NCBI GenBank assembly: GCA_030427885.1
Contig: JAUICM010000001.1
Span: forward strand, 248,001 to 312,000
Reading direction: 5' to 3'
From: Rhodothermia bacterium
GTDB taxonomy: Bacteria; Bacteroidota; Rhodothermia; Balneolales; Balneolaceae
Length of the DNA stretch: 64,000 nt
Position 1 is the first letter of the stretch; each line of letters starts with the position of its first letter. The notes below the pieces were generated by a model. The model ran no database searches. It saw nothing but the letters and a program-made list of their open reading frames with translations, and was not told where the DNA came from. Shown here in pieces: positions 1 through 9,989 of the stretch. Both the position numbers and the translations under genes were made by a program.

Positions 1-220
1 AAGTCCCGCCACCGATAACCAGCCACACTTCATTACCATCCCAAACGGGACCAATTGCATTGAAAGCGATCCTTCTGTTTTCATCTCCTTTAATGAACAA
101 GTGAAGAGCTCCGGCACCAAGATCAAAACCATCCAGCATGGCATAACCAGAGAAGACGGCTCCAACCACCAGGAACCACCAGGTATTGTAATCCAGTCCT
201 AAGAAGTATTCTGGTTCCAT
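1..220 (-). CDS. cydB: Cytochrome bd ubiquinol oxidase subunit II, N-terminal part (runs off the window)
   Basis: This is the first 73 residues of a protein read leftwards from an ATG at 220-218; the rest lies outside the window. The visible part has the CydB N-terminal pattern: a first membrane segment ([20 protein letters not shown]) followed by a polar stretch and [15 protein letters not shown], which is strongly conserved in subunit II. The subunit partners CydA in the inner membrane to oxidise quinol and reduce oxygen at low oxygen tension. It lies 143 bp downstream of cydA on the same strand, with an inverted pair of repeat hairpins in the gap. The assignment is firm although the gene is partial. 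Confidence 0.93.
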   Translation of the reverse strand, partial: MEPEYFLGLDYNTWWFLVVGAVFSGYAMLDGFDLGAGALHLFIKGDENRRIAFNAIGPVWDGNEVWLVIGGGT

Positions 221-232
221 ATCAAAAAGGGT

Positions 233-334
233 TGACACCCTGAACTTGTTTCAGGGTCTGTGAGATTTTTAAGTTTAAAACTGAACAGAAAATAGCAATA
301 CGCCCGACAGATGCTGAAACAAGTTCAGCATGAC
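233..334. repeat. BIME-like inverted pair of CTGAAC-TTG-TTTCAG repeat hairpins between cydA and cydB
   Basis: Two short palindromic units face each other. The left unit (about 233-262) contains CCCTGAA-CTTG-TTTCAGGG followed by TCTG. The right unit (about 306-334) is the inverted form, ATGCTGAA-ACAAG-TTCAGCAT followed by GAC. The same arrangement recurs at 38271-38378. Paired REP-like units of this kind are scattered between genes in many Bacteroidota. In the cydA-cydB transcript they could form a long cruciform that affects mRNA stability; that effect is inference. Confidence 0.75.
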
Positions 335-363
335 CGAAAGTGAAAAAGATGTTGGAAATAGTA

Positions 364-1728
364 CTAAGCATTGATTGTTCGATCATGATACATATCATCA
401 CTCTCATCCAGTGATTCTGGTCCGTGCTGAATTTTCTTATTCAGCAGGTATATAAAAAGCAGGAACAGCAGCAAATACACAAATCCAAACAGGATGATAG
501 AGAACAGAACCTGATGTGCTTCCACACTTTTGGAAAGGGCGTCGGAGATCCGAAGCAGTTTATATACCACCCAGGGTTGACGTCCAAGTTCAGCAGTAAA
601 CCAACCAGCCTGATTGGCAATCTGGGGCAGAAGTACGGAAGGGACAAAGATCCTCATCAGCCATTTCTTCCCAAAAAGGGAGCCTTTCCACCAGAAGAAA
701 CAGGAGAGGAGTGTAAGCCCGATCAGCGTCATTCCGATGGCGATCATAATATGGTAGAACTGAAAGATCGCATTGATAGTAGAAGGACGTTCATCCTCCG
801 GTATCTCATTCAGAGAAGTAACGGGTGTGTTGAAATCCTGATGAAGCAGAAAGGAGGTGCCGCCTGGAATATAGATCCCCGTAACGGATTGTGTTGCTTT
901 ATTTACCCATCCAACCAAATAAAGATCAGCAGGTTCTCCTGATTCAAAATGACCTTCCATTGCCGCCAGCTTTGCGGGCTGATGTTCAGCAACACCTTCA
1001 GCAGAAGAGTGTCCTGATACAAGTTGAGCCAGTGAAACTACCGTTGCTACAACAAGAGCTGTTTTGAAGGCAGTTTTGGACATTTCCAGATGTTTCCCTT
1101 TCAGGATATACCAGGCACTTACACTCAGTACGAAAAAAGCTCCGGCGAGAAATGACCCATTCCACACATGAATCAGCCGATCCATTGAGGAAGGATTGAA
1201 AACCATGGCCCAGAAATCAATAATTTCAGCCCGGGCGCTGAGTCCTTCGCCTACAATGTGAAAGCCCGCGGGTGTCTGCTGCCATGAATTAGCCACCACG
1301 ATCCAGACCGCCGAAAACATTGAGCCCAGCCAGACACCAAGCGTTGCTATAAAATGAACTTTTGGTGAAGTTTTGTTCCAGCCGAATAAAAGCAGTCCGA
1401 GAAATCCTGATTCCAGAGCAAAAGCAAACAGACCCTCAGCTGCAAGAGCACTTCCGAATACATCCCCGACATATCTGGAGTACGTGGCCCAGTTGGTACC
1501 GAATTCAAACTCCATTACGATGCCCGTGGCAACACCTAATCCAAAAGTGACAGCAAAGATCTTTGTCCAGAAACGGGCTAATAACTCATATTTTTTGTCT
1601 TTGGTTCGAAGATAATTTCCCTCGAACAAAACCATCATCAGTCCGAGTCCGATACTTAGAGGAGGGAAGATATAATGGAATGCAATGGTGAAGGCGAATT
1701 GAATCCGGGAGAGAATCTCTACTTCCAT
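364..1728 (-). CDS. cydA: Cytochrome bd ubiquinol oxidase subunit I
   Basis: This 454-residue polytopic inner-membrane protein is the haem-carrying subunit of the bd-type quinol oxidase. The N-terminal [17 protein letters not shown] segment carries the conserved haem b595/d ligand His (about residue 18). RLIHVWNGS (about residue 187) carries the b558 His. The GRQPWVVY motif near residue 390 precedes the conserved C-terminal part. The length fits the short Q-loop class, without the extra C-terminal Q-loop insertion of enterobacterial enzymes. It is the first gene of a cydA-cydB unit transcribed leftwards. No cydX or cydDC is visible in the window. The ATG at 1728 begins directly with the family's usual N-terminus. 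Confidence 0.96.
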   Translation of the reverse strand: MEVEILSRIQFAFTIAFHYIFPPLSIGLGLMMVLFEGNYLRTKDKKYELLARFWTKIFAVTFGLGVATGIVMEFEFGTNWATYSRYVGDVFGSALAAEGLFAFALESGFLGLLLFGWNKTSPKVHFIATLGVWLGSMFSAVWIVVANSWQQTPAGFHIVGEGLSARAEIIDFWAMVFNPSSMDRLIHVWNGSFLAGAFFVLSVSAWYILKGKHLEMSKTAFKTALVVATVVSLAQLVSGHSSAEGVAEHQPAKLAAMEGHFESGEPADLYLVGWVNKATQSVTGIYIPGGTSFLLHQDFNTPVTSLNEIPEDERPSTINAIFQFYHIMIAIGMTLIGLTLLSCFFWWKGSLFGKKWLMRIFVPSVLLPQIANQAGWFTAELGRQPWVVYKLLRISDALSKSVEAHQVLFSIILFGFVYLLLFLLFIYLLNKKIQHGPESLDESDDMYHDRTINA

Positions 1729-1808
1729 AGAATGACTTTTGTAGTTGGTTTACAAAAGTAACAGTCTAACCGATGAATGTGAAGATTCTGTGAAGACCCG
1801 GTTGAAAT

Positions 1809-2522
1809 TTATTTTACGCTGATCTGAAAATGGTTGAATTCAAACCTGAACTGTTGCTGACCAACAGGGATCACAATTAATACCTTGCTGGCTTTCTTAT
1901 GATATTTCATCAGAAACTGTCCGGTTATGTAGTATTCAGGAAATAGCGTTGACTTTCTGATCGTTTGGGTTTCCCAGTAGTCCTTTTGTTCAGAAGCATT
2001 CCATTTATCAAAGTCGATCTCTGCTAATTGCTCCTGATGATGATCGTACATACTGTATTCGTTCTCTTCGTTTTCATAGTTGTTATCAGCGAGTTCAGTG
2101 GTTGCCTGTACAGCTCCCCAGATAACTGAGGAAAGGAGCTGGTTTGAATGGTTGGCATCAAGTCTGGATAAATGTATTTCCTGATCAAGGATCCTGTTTT
2201 CAGGATCTTCAGCCATCACCAGATTCAAAGAGTCACCCGATTCATCAACAGGAACATAATAGAATCTTGATGGATCAATAAGGATGTCTGTATCAGATTC
2301 GTTAACAACGGTGATGTCAAATACAAAAAGTCCTTCGGATTTGTTTTTATAAGAGAGCTCTACAGCAAGATCACCTTGTTTTTTAGTGATCACTTCCCGT
2401 CCGTTTTGCCACACATAGTTTTCGTTGGAAACGGGCTTGAGCTTAGATATTGGGGCAGGTGAAACGCAGTTTAACGTTGTCAGACTCAGAGTGATTGCAA
2501 ACAGGGGCAGATACAGTTTCAT
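1809..2522 (-). CDS. Hypothetical lipoprotein
   Basis: A 237-residue protein with a lipoprotein signal peptide: a basic start, hydrophobic core and a lipobox ending LTTLNC at about residue 19, so it should be anchored by a diacylglyceryl-cysteine. The body is mostly beta-type and hydrophilic, with an acidic stretch (ADNNYENEENEYS) around residue 145. I recognise no catalytic motif or named family. It lies 80 bp upstream of cydA on the same strand, but nothing ties it to the oxidase. The downstream flank (2523-3103) is repeat-rich and non-coding. It is a real gene judging by the signal peptide and open length; the function is unknown. Confidence 0.7.
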   Translation of the reverse strand: MKLYLPLFAITLSLTTLNCVSPAPISKLKPVSNENYVWQNGREVITKKQGDLAVELSYKNKSEGLFVFDITVVNESDTDILIDPSRFYYVPVDESGDSLNLVMAEDPENRILDQEIHLSRLDANHSNQLLSSVIWGAVQATTELADNNYENEENEYSMYDHHQEQLAEIDFDKWNASEQKDYWETQTIRKSTLFPEYYITGQFLMKYHKKASKVLIVIPVGQQQFRFEFNHFQISVK

Positions 2523-3103
2523 GGATTTTTCTTTTCAAGCTAAACGGTATCCAAAATTTTTGGAATGGCATAAAAATGTGAGGAGCCAACATATATTATT
2601 GAAAGTCACTCAGAGCGTAACGATGAGCCTGCATTACGATGAATAAGCCAAGACAGAATTGTGCAGATTCTTCACTTCGTTCGTCTTTGCTCTTTCGTTC
2701 TGAATGACGGGAGAAAGGATCGATCGGTCTTTCGCAGTTCGGTCCTTCGATCCATCGCAATTTTAAAATGACCAAAGGACCAGTGTTCGAGTGACCGACA
2801 TGCGATTTTCCAATAGAGCAGTTGCGGGACTAAAGTCCCTTGCTTGTTCATGTTCGGTGTTAGATCATAAGTGCCGATCTGATACAAGTAAATCAGAAAT
2901 CACAGATTCACTCAGAACCTTCAAAGCGATAATGGAGGTACACCATAATTGTGCAGATTCTTCACTTCGTTCGCCTTTGCTCACTCGTTCTGAATGACGG
3001 GAGAAAGGATAAATCGTTCATTCGCAGTTCGGTCCTTCGATCCATCGCAATTTTAAACGAGCAAAGGACTGATGTTCGAGTAACCGGTGTGCAATTTTGA
3101 GAA
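2523..3103. repeat. Repeat-rich intergenic gap with a 154-bp direct repeat
   Basis: This 580-bp gap has no convincing gene. It holds two copies of an about 154-bp repeat, 2657-2810 and 2947-3100, exactly 290 bp apart and collinear without gaps over most of their length. Each copy contains GTGCAGATTCTTCACTTCGT, then a stretch beginning TGAATGACGGGAGAAAGGAT, then CAGTTCGGTCCTTCGATCCA. This belongs to the 'GTCATTCTGAACGAA / GTGAAGAATCTG' type of dispersed intergenic repeat. Between the copies is a perfect palindrome GGGACT-AA-AGTCCC at 2826-2839. The short open frames across the gap are repeat sequence, not genes. Confidence 0.8.
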
Positions 3104-4195
3104 TCAGTTCGAAGCCAGGGCCCAGGCAAACCAGATCAGTGGTGCTTGTCCGTGGAAGTCGCCGGTAATTCTGGGTCGGTCAAGATAATAGTTGATATCC
3201 GTGCTTTGACCGGTGCCGGTGCAAACTTCCGATAGTTTACCTTCCTCATTAAGATAGTCGGTCAGACTAAGCCAGGTCTTTTGGTATGCAGGTTCAAACT
3301 TCTCTTTAGAGAGAATTCCTTTCTTCACACCAACCACAAAGGCATAACCAAACATAGCAGTAGAGGAAGTTTCTTTCCATGCGGTGGGTTCATTTATAAG
3401 CTGCCTCCACATTCCGTCTTCAGCCTGAGATTCAAGTAGCGAGTTCATCATTGTGGTGTATCCTTCAACAATCCGGGGGTAATCTGGATGATCTTCGGGT
3501 AATTCAAGCAGGATCTCCGCCAGACCAGCAGCGACCCAACCATTTCCACGTCCCCAGAAGAACTGAGCATTGGGTCCATGAAAGAAGAGACCATTGGGCT
3601 GCTGCAAGCTGTCCAGATAGGCGACCGTTTCTTTTGCGATGCGATCCAAGTATATCATTTCTCCTGTAGCGCGATAAGCCTGGATCTGTAAGGCTCCGAT
3701 CATCCAGATGTCATCGATCCAGAAACGAGTCTGCTTGGTGAGCCCATCGGGCAGGGGATCGACCCACTGAGAATCAGCCAATGTGATCCCATTACTTAGA
3801 TAATCTTCACGACCGGTCTGAAGGTAGAGTTCCAATGGCAATACCCCGACCACATTTGCATCCACATGGTTAACGGTATTGGGAACCTCACCATCAAAAA
3901 CAGGTTGATATCGTTTTTGTATCTCATGAATTGTTGAGGAATCGCTTTCCATGCCAGCAAACCTCAGGATCCCGAAAGCTGTACCCACTTCTGAGTAATG
4001 CAAAGCTTTGACCTGTTCAGTGTTGTACATCATAAAATCATTCCTACTCAACAGATCCTTTGATACCAATTCAGCTATTCTTGAGGGTGATTTTTCTGAA
4101 GGCCAGAAGTGGGAGAATTCTTTTTTCTGTTTGCAGGAAACAAAAATGAATAAGAATAAAATGCTGAAACTTATTCTGAAGAAGTATTGATGCAT
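3104..4195 (-). CDS. GH88/GH105-family unsaturated glycuronyl (rhamnogalacturonyl) hydrolase, lipoprotein
   Basis: This 363-residue protein has a lipobox (FVSC, Cys21), so it is exported and lipid-anchored. The rest is an alpha/alpha-barrel of the GH88/GH105 class: RFWIDDIWMIG with the Asp pair 161-162, WGRGNGW at 214-220, SSTAMFGYAFVVGV near 278, and DFHGQAPLIWFAWAL at the C-terminus. Family members hydrate the 4,5-unsaturated uronic acid left by polysaccharide lyases and so release the terminal sugar from pectin-type or ulvan-type oligosaccharides. No lyase or SusCD pair is near, so the substrate cannot be named. It is divergent from atpD, with the promoter region 4196-4386 between them. 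Confidence 0.85.
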   Translation of the reverse strand: MHQYFFRISFSILFLFIFVSCKQKKEFSHFWPSEKSPSRIAELVSKDLLSRNDFMMYNTEQVKALHYSEVGTAFGILRFAGMESDSSTIHEIQKRYQPVFDGEVPNTVNHVDANVVGVLPLELYLQTGREDYLSNGITLADSQWVDPLPDGLTKQTRFWIDDIWMIGALQIQAYRATGEMIYLDRIAKETVAYLDSLQQPNGLFFHGPNAQFFWGRGNGWVAAGLAEILLELPEDHPDYPRIVEGYTTMMNSLLESQAEDGMWRQLINEPTAWKETSSTAMFGYAFVVGVKKGILSKEKFEPAYQKTWLSLTDYLNEEGKLSEVCTGTGQSTDINYYLDRPRITGDFHGQAPLIWFAWALASN

Positions 4196-4264
4196 TATAT
4201 AATGGTGGTTGACAGTGTTGTAGTTAAATCAGAATAATAAATTCAGCGGAAAAAAGGAGTCGAT

Positions 4265-4300
4265 TTGCGTTGCCTCTCTTTTCATATCTGCCTATCTTTG
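4265..4300 (+). promoter_or_regulatory. Bacteroidota-type promoter of atpDC
   Basis: The -7 box TATCTTTG (4293-4300) matches the Bacteroidota TAnnTTTG consensus. A GTTG box at 4269-4272 lies 20 bp upstream. The same -7 octamer with the same 20-bp spacer occurs before the fatty-acid cluster at 17163-17194. The predicted start of transcription is near 4306, which leaves a leader of about 80 nt before atpD. Confidence 0.65.
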
Positions 4301-4328
4301 ACATTCTTTGCAACCGTGCAAATTTTCG

Positions 4329-4350
4329 CCCCGATGCTTCGGGGATTTTT
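4329..4350 (+). terminator. Terminator-like hairpin in the atpD leader
   Basis: A six-pair stem CCCCGA / TCGGGG with loop TGCT (4329-4344) is followed by ATTTTT. No gene ends here on the plus strand, because the gene to the left is divergent. In rightward transcription the hairpin therefore lies inside the untranslated leader of atpD, about 36 nt before the start codon. It could act as an attenuator or a protective 5' hairpin. The structure is seen; its role is inference. Confidence 0.55.
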
Positions 4351-4383
4351 AGATCTAAAAATTTTTAATAAATCGCTATTTAG

Positions 4384-5880
<1,497 letters not shown>

Positions 5881-5898
5881 TTCAATCTGAATAGATAG

Positions 5899-6156
5899 AT
5901 GAGCACATTTAAAGCACAGATATTAACTCCCGAAGGATCCCTGTTTGAAGGGGACGTAACCGGTGTTCAGATGCCGGGTGTGATGGGTAGCTTTGAAGTC
6001 AAAGCCAATCACGCCCCGATCGTATCGGCACTGGAAGAAGGGAATGTTCTGGTTCGCAAAGCAGACGGAAATCTGAATTACAATATCTCCGGTGGTTTTG
6101 TGGAAGTAGCTAAAAACAAACTGACACTGTTAGCTGAAGCGGTAGCGAAAGAGTAA
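5899..6156 (+). CDS. atpC: F1Fo ATP synthase subunit epsilon
   Basis: An 85-residue protein made only of the N-terminal beta-sandwich of epsilon: LTPEGSLFEGDVTGVQMPGVMG, then NHAPIVSALEEG and GGFVEVAKNKLTLLAEA. The C-terminal helical hairpin found in the roughly 135-residue proteobacterial epsilon, which inhibits ATP hydrolysis there, is missing. Short epsilon subunits are usual in Bacteroidota and relatives, so this is not a truncation. It is co-transcribed with atpD and followed by a strong intrinsic terminator. Confidence 0.95.
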   Translation: MSTFKAQILTPEGSLFEGDVTGVQMPGVMGSFEVKANHAPIVSALEEGNVLVRKADGNLNYNISGGFVEVAKNKLTLLAEAVAKE

Positions 6157-6159
6157 TAA

Positions 6160-6215
6160 ATCCGCGGGGAACGAGGCGGTCTCAACGAGATTGCTTCACT
6201 ACGTTCGCAAATAGT
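6160..6215. repeat. Fragment of a dispersed GAGATTGCTTCACTACGTTCGC-type repeat
   Basis: The stretch around 6176-6210 reads, on the minus strand, GCGAACGTAGTGAAGCAATC. This is the core of a very common intergenic repeat of Bacteroidota-type genomes ('...GAAGCAATCTCG'). Only part of a unit is present, between the atpC stop and its terminator. Confidence 0.45.
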
Positions 6216-6230
6216 CAGTAGATCAAATTG

Positions 6231-6268
6231 AAAAGCCCTGTACATAATGTATGTACGGGGCTTTTTTA
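6231..6268 (+). terminator. Intrinsic terminator of atpDC
   Basis: A 13-pair stem (AAGCCCTGTACATA against TATGTACGGGGCTT, one G-U pair) with a 3-nt loop is followed by TTTTTT. It ends the atpDC transcript. It also lies against the 3' end of the convergent SRPBCC gene, so it may serve both directions. Confidence 0.85.
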
Positions 6269-6739
6269 GTTCAGAATTTTTTTCCATTTGTTTGTTTCAG
6301 CGAATTCCTTGATTAAGGTATTCCTGGTTAAAAGTAGTTTAGTCATATAGTTCTCGACTAGGATTTTGTCAGCTATTGTTCCTAAGACTCCTAACGGGGA
6401 TTTATAATCGAATAGATCCAGCATTCTTGTCCCAGTAGAAGTTTTGTTAAAATGATGTTCATGCCTGAAATATTTAAAGATCCCTGTTACTTGAGAGTCC
6501 ATAAAATAATTTGGTCGGTCATACTCTGAGATTTTAGAAGTGAGAGTATGATAAAAGCCAAAATGTTTAGCTTTCCATGTTACAAAGTCATTTAATTCAA
6601 TAAGTCCGGAGGTTCTCCCCGCAATTGCTTTTTCATTTGTATGACTGGTTGAAAGCATATGAAGGTCGATGCTTCTGGAAAGATCGAATACGATTTGTAT
6701 ATCTGCTTTAATGTATGTCTCAAGTTCTATTTTAGGCAT
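6266..6739 (-). CDS. SRPBCC (START-like ligand-binding) family protein
   Basis: A 157-residue cytoplasmic protein with the START/polyketide-cyclase fold pattern: an N-terminal strand (IELETYIKADIQIVFDLSRSIDLH), a central beta-sheet with DFVTWKAKHFG, FRHEHHF and GTRMLDLFDYKSPLGVLG, and a long amphipathic C-terminal helix with YMTKLLLTRN. Homologues are often labelled 'cell division inhibitor' or 'SRPBCC'; they bind hydrophobic ligands in a cavity, and the ligand here cannot be told. It is convergent with atpC and ends over its terminator. It stands alone, and the 150-bp upstream region is shared with the divergent aminopeptidase gene. Confidence 0.75.
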   Translation of the reverse strand: MPKIELETYIKADIQIVFDLSRSIDLHMLSTSHTNEKAIAGRTSGLIELNDFVTWKAKHFGFYHTLTSKISEYDRPNYFMDSQVTGIFKYFRHEHHFNKTSTGTRMLDLFDYKSPLGVLGTIADKILVENYMTKLLLTRNTLIKEFAETNKWKKILN

Positions 6740-6833
6740 TTACAGTCAGTAAAATAGAGTTATATAGCTCAAATCAATTACTCTTTTAATGTAATCTGCA
6801 ACTACTTAGTCTTCAAAATTATTTAAAGAGAAC

Positions 6834-6888
6834 AGCCCCGCTTTTTTTAGTATGTTCAGCAAGCAATTAACTAACATGCTTGGGGCTT
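6834..6888 (+). promoter_or_regulatory. Imperfect hairpin ending one base before the start codon of the Xaa-Pro aminopeptidase gene
   Basis: Two nested pairings are visible: AGCCCC (6834-6839) with GGGGCT (6882-6887), and AGTATGTT (6849-6856) with AACATGCT (6873-6880). The outer arm ends just before the ATG at 6890. Folding would bury the translation start region, so it may control initiation; no ligand class is recognised. Confidence 0.4.
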
Positions 6889-6889
6889 T

Positions 6890-8341
6890 ATGAACAAACT
6901 CTTTTCTGTACTCCTGCTGGGTATACTTTTACTTCCTGCCATCTCTTACGCACAGGACGAATATTATTACCAAACTGATTTCTCCAAAGAGGAATTTGCC
7001 GAACGCCGTGCCCGGATCTTTGATGAGATCGGAAATCAAGCGGTAGCGGTTATTCAGGGTGCTGCAGCCAGAGGAGATCACGGGGTATTTCGCCAGACCA
7101 ATACCTTTTATTATCTCACAGGTATTGAATCCGAGCACGCCTACCTGATGATCGATGCCCGGAGAAGAACTTCAACATTATACCTGCAACACCGCGATGA
7201 AGGCAGAGAACGAAGTTCAGGTAAAAGTCTGTCAGCAGAGGATGCCGAATTGGTGATGGAACTCACAGGTATTGAAAGCGTGAAGCCGATCGAGCGCTTG
7301 TCTTTTGATTTGAATGGTATAGGAGGGATTCGTCCACCAAGAGCAACGGTGTATACGCCAATGAGTCCGGCAGAGAATGGCAACGACAGCAGGGATGAAT
7401 CTCTTCGCGGTCAGGCACTTATTTCAGCCGACCCATGGGATGGTCGTCCTTCACGGGAATCCCATTTTGTGAGTCTAATTAAGAAACACTCTCCACAAAT
7501 TGAAGTGAAAGATCTCTCGCCGATCCTGGATCGAATGAGACGGATCAAAAGCCCAAAAGAAATTGAGCTCATTCGGAAAGCTACCGACATCGCAGGATTA
7601 GGCATCATTGAAGCGATGAAGTCCACAAATCCGGGGGTCTACGAATATCAGCTGGAAGCAGCAGCGAAATACCAGTTTTATCTGCACGATTCGCAGGGAG
7701 ATGGCTATGCTGCGATCATCGGAGGTGGAAGCAACGCATATTTTGGTCACTATTGGCAGAATACCGATCCGCTGGTAGATGGCGATCTGGTACTCATGGA
7801 TTATGCTCCGGATTATCACTACTACACCAGCGACGTGACCCGCATGTGGCCGGTAAATGGGGAATACACTGAAGCACAAGTTCAACTCACAGAATACATT
7901 CTTGCTTATAAAGACGCATTGTTTCGGTACATCAAACCTGGTGTGACCTCCGAATACGTACTGGACAATGCTGCTAAGGATATGAGGGAATATCTGAAAG
8001 GGAAGAAATTTGCCAATCCTGCTCATCAGAAAGCGGTGGAAGAAGGGATCGAATTCAGAGGGCACTTTCAGCATCCGGTGGGGATGGCGGTGCATGATGT
8101 GGGTGGAGCCAGAGGAATGCCGCTCGAACCCGGAATGGTATTCACCATCGATCCCATGATATGGATCCCTGAAGAACGATTGTATATCCGTATCGAGGAT
8201 ATGGCACTTGTAACCGAAGACGGAGTAGAAAACCTGAGTGATTTCGTGCCATACACGATCGAGGACATCAAAAAAACAATGAAACAAACCGGGGTGATTG
8301 AATTTCGTCCGGCCGAATCGCTACCACTAAAGGATAACTGA
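6890..8341 (+). CDS. Exported Xaa-Pro aminopeptidase (M24B)
   Basis: 483 residues with a cleavable signal peptide (LLLGILLLPAISYAQ). An aminopeptidase-P N-terminal domain (about 30-190) is followed by a pita-bread M24 domain. Metal ligands are visible at D304 (MDYAPD), D315 (SDVTR), H395 (GHFQHPVGM) and E436 (RIEDM). The fifth site, normally Glu in the TIEPG motif, is Asp421 in FTIDPMIW. This is conservative and probably typical of the exported subfamily. The enzyme removes N-terminal residues that precede proline, here in the periplasm. The M1 peptidase gene starts one base after its stop, so the two form a peptide-degradation operon. Confidence 0.9.
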   Translation: MNKLFSVLLLGILLLPAISYAQDEYYYQTDFSKEEFAERRARIFDEIGNQAVAVIQGAAARGDHGVFRQTNTFYYLTGIESEHAYLMIDARRRTSTLYLQHRDEGRERSSGKSLSAEDAELVMELTGIESVKPIERLSFDLNGIGGIRPPRATVYTPMSPAENGNDSRDESLRGQALISADPWDGRPSRESHFVSLIKKHSPQIEVKDLSPILDRMRRIKSPKEIELIRKATDIAGLGIIEAMKSTNPGVYEYQLEAAAKYQFYLHDSQGDGYAAIIGGGSNAYFGHYWQNTDPLVDGDLVLMDYAPDYHYYTSDVTRMWPVNGEYTEAQVQLTEYILAYKDALFRYIKPGVTSEYVLDNAAKDMREYLKGKKFANPAHQKAVEEGIEFRGHFQHPVGMAVHDVGGARGMPLEPGMVFTIDPMIWIPEERLYIRIEDMALVTEDGVENLSDFVPYTIEDIKKTMKQTGVIEFRPAESLPLKDN

Positions 8342-8342
8342 T

Positions 8343-9989
8343 ATGAGCCTGAAATTACTTATAGCCGGACTAACGTTTTTAACGAGTGCATTCAGCACGG
8401 AAACTTCTTTTCGGGATACCTACCCAAAGAACCCGAATATTGATGTACTTAATTACATATTTGAGCTGATGTTGTCAGATGAAACCGATGTGATTATTGG
8501 CAGAACCACCGTTGATGTTCGTTTCCTGAAAGCTGGAGTGATGGAACTTCGATTGGATCTGATCAAAACATCTGCGGAGCTTGAGGGAAAAGGAATGACG
8601 GTGAATTCAGTTACACTCGACGGAGATCCTCTCAAATATCGTCATGAAAGTGATGCCTTATTCATAAGCCTTCCTCAGGAAACAGAACCTGAACAGCGGT
8701 TTCAGATCGTGATCGAATATCAGGGGATACCTGCAACCGGATTGAATATTGCAGACAACAAACATGGAGACCGTACTTTCTTCAGTGATAACTGGCCGAA
8801 CCGGGGACGAAACTGGTTGCCCACAATCGATCATCCCTATGATAAAGCAAAATGCGAATTTGTGGTTACAGCTCCGGTTAAATATCAGGTAGTTTCGAAT
8901 GGTTTGAAGGTGGAGGAAACAGATCTTGGGGATGGAAACAGACTTACACACTGGAAGCAGTCTGTGCCAATCGCTTCATGGTTATATGTATTGGGAGTTG
9001 CTCAGTTTGCTATGCAGGAAGTGGATAAATACGACGGGAAAGCTATTCAGACCTGGGTGTACTATCAGGATCGGGAAGCAGGGTTTTATGATTTTGCCAT
9101 TCCAACCAAACAAGTGCTTGAGTTTTACAGTGATTACATTGGCCCATTTTCTTATGAGAAACTGGCGAACATTCAGTCGAACAGTGTGAGTGGTGGGATG
9201 GAAGCTGCTTCAGCAATTTTGTATTCAGACCGTTCCGTGGTCGGAGACCGGAATGAGCGATGGCGCAATGTGGTGATCCATGAAATTGCTCATCAGTGGT
9301 TTGGGAACGCGGTAACTGAATATGACTGGGACGACATTTGGCTGAGTGAAGGTTTTGCGACCTATTTCACTTTGTTATTTATCGAGCATCAGTATGGCAG
9401 GGATGAATTTGTGAAGGGGCTGCTTTCCAGTAAAAACAGAGTGTATTCATTCTATGAAGAGAATAAAGATTATACCATTGTGCATGATAATCTGGATGAC
9501 ATGAGTAAGGTTACAACATCACAGATCTACCAAAAAGGGAGCTGGATCCTGCATATGCTCAGAGGAATTGTCGGAACGGATACTTTCTGGAAAGGGATTC
9601 AATCTTATTATGCAAAATACAAAGACCTGAATGCTACCACTGCCGATTTCAAAAGGGAAATGGAAGAAGCTTCAGGCATGGAACTGGATTGGTTCTTCGA
9701 GCAATGGTTGTATAATGGTGGGGGACTGAAACTATCGGGAAACTGGGAGTATCATTCAGAAAAGAAAGAGATCATGATAAACCTTGATCAAACACAGGAT
9801 GATGGATATCTATTTACAATGCCTATAGAAATAGCGATCAATTATAGCGAAGGGAATTCAGAACGCAAGAAACTACAGATTGATAAGAAGGACAACAGCT
9901 TTGTGATCAAAGTGGATTCAGAGCCCAAAGAACTAATATTGGACCCTGATGTCTGGTTGCTGATACAGGCTGACTTTCAGAAGAAATAA
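8343..9989 (+). CDS. Exported M1-family metallopeptidase (aminopeptidase N-like)
   Basis: 548 residues with an N-terminal signal peptide (LLIAGLTFLTSAFS). The gluzincin site is HEIAH at 313-317 with the third zinc ligand E336 in LSEGFATYF. The exopeptidase-type motif appears as GGMEAAS at 284-290, where aminopeptidases usually have GxMEN. The N-terminal beta-saddle (about 30-210) and the shortened C-terminal region (about 440-548) fit the compact bacterial M1 forms. It should trim peptides in the periplasm together with the upstream Xaa-Pro aminopeptidase. Its stop codon directly abuts the stop codon of the convergent PBP1A gene, with no intergenic base. Confidence 0.9.
   Translation: MSLKLLIAGLTFLTSAFSTETSFRDTYPKNPNIDVLNYIFELMLSDETDVIIGRTTVDVRFLKAGVMELRLDLIKTSAELEGKGMTVNSVTLDGDPLKYRHESDALFISLPQETEPEQRFQIVIEYQGIPATGLNIADNKHGDRTFFSDNWPNRGRNWLPTIDHPYDKAKCEFVVTAPVKYQVVSNGLKVEETDLGDGNRLTHWKQSVPIASWLYVLGVAQFAMQEVDKYDGKAIQTWVYYQDREAGFYDFAIPTKQVLEFYSDYIGPFSYEKLANIQSNSVSGGMEAASAILYSDRSVVGDRNERWRNVVIHEIAHQWFGNAVTEYDWDDIWLSEGFATYFTLLFIEHQYGRDEFVKGLLSSKNRVYSFYEENKDYTIVHDNLDDMSKVTTSQIYQKGSWILHMLRGIVGTDTFWKGIQSYYAKYKDLNATTADFKREMEEASGMELDWFFEQWLYNGGGLKLSGNWEYHSEKKEIMINLDQTQDDGYLFTMPIEIAINYSEGNSERKKLQIDKKDNSFVIKVDSEPKELILDPDVWLLIQADFQKK

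Noticed and set aside
222-407. 61-codon frame across the cydA-cydB gap
   Set aside because: It covers the REP-like repeat pair and the end of cydA; the peptide reads the repeat (AELVSAS type) common to such intergenic elements.
424-942. 172-codon frame antisense to cydA
   Set aside because: Shadow of a well-supported gene, with no motif of its own.
2425-2997. Short plus-strand and minus-strand frames in the 2.4-3.1 kb gap
   Set aside because: They lie in dispersed repeats or antisense to the lipoprotein gene, with no start context.
7598-8287. 229-codon frame antisense to the Xaa-Pro aminopeptidase gene
   Set aside because: Long antisense frame caused by codon use of the real gene; no signal or domain pattern.
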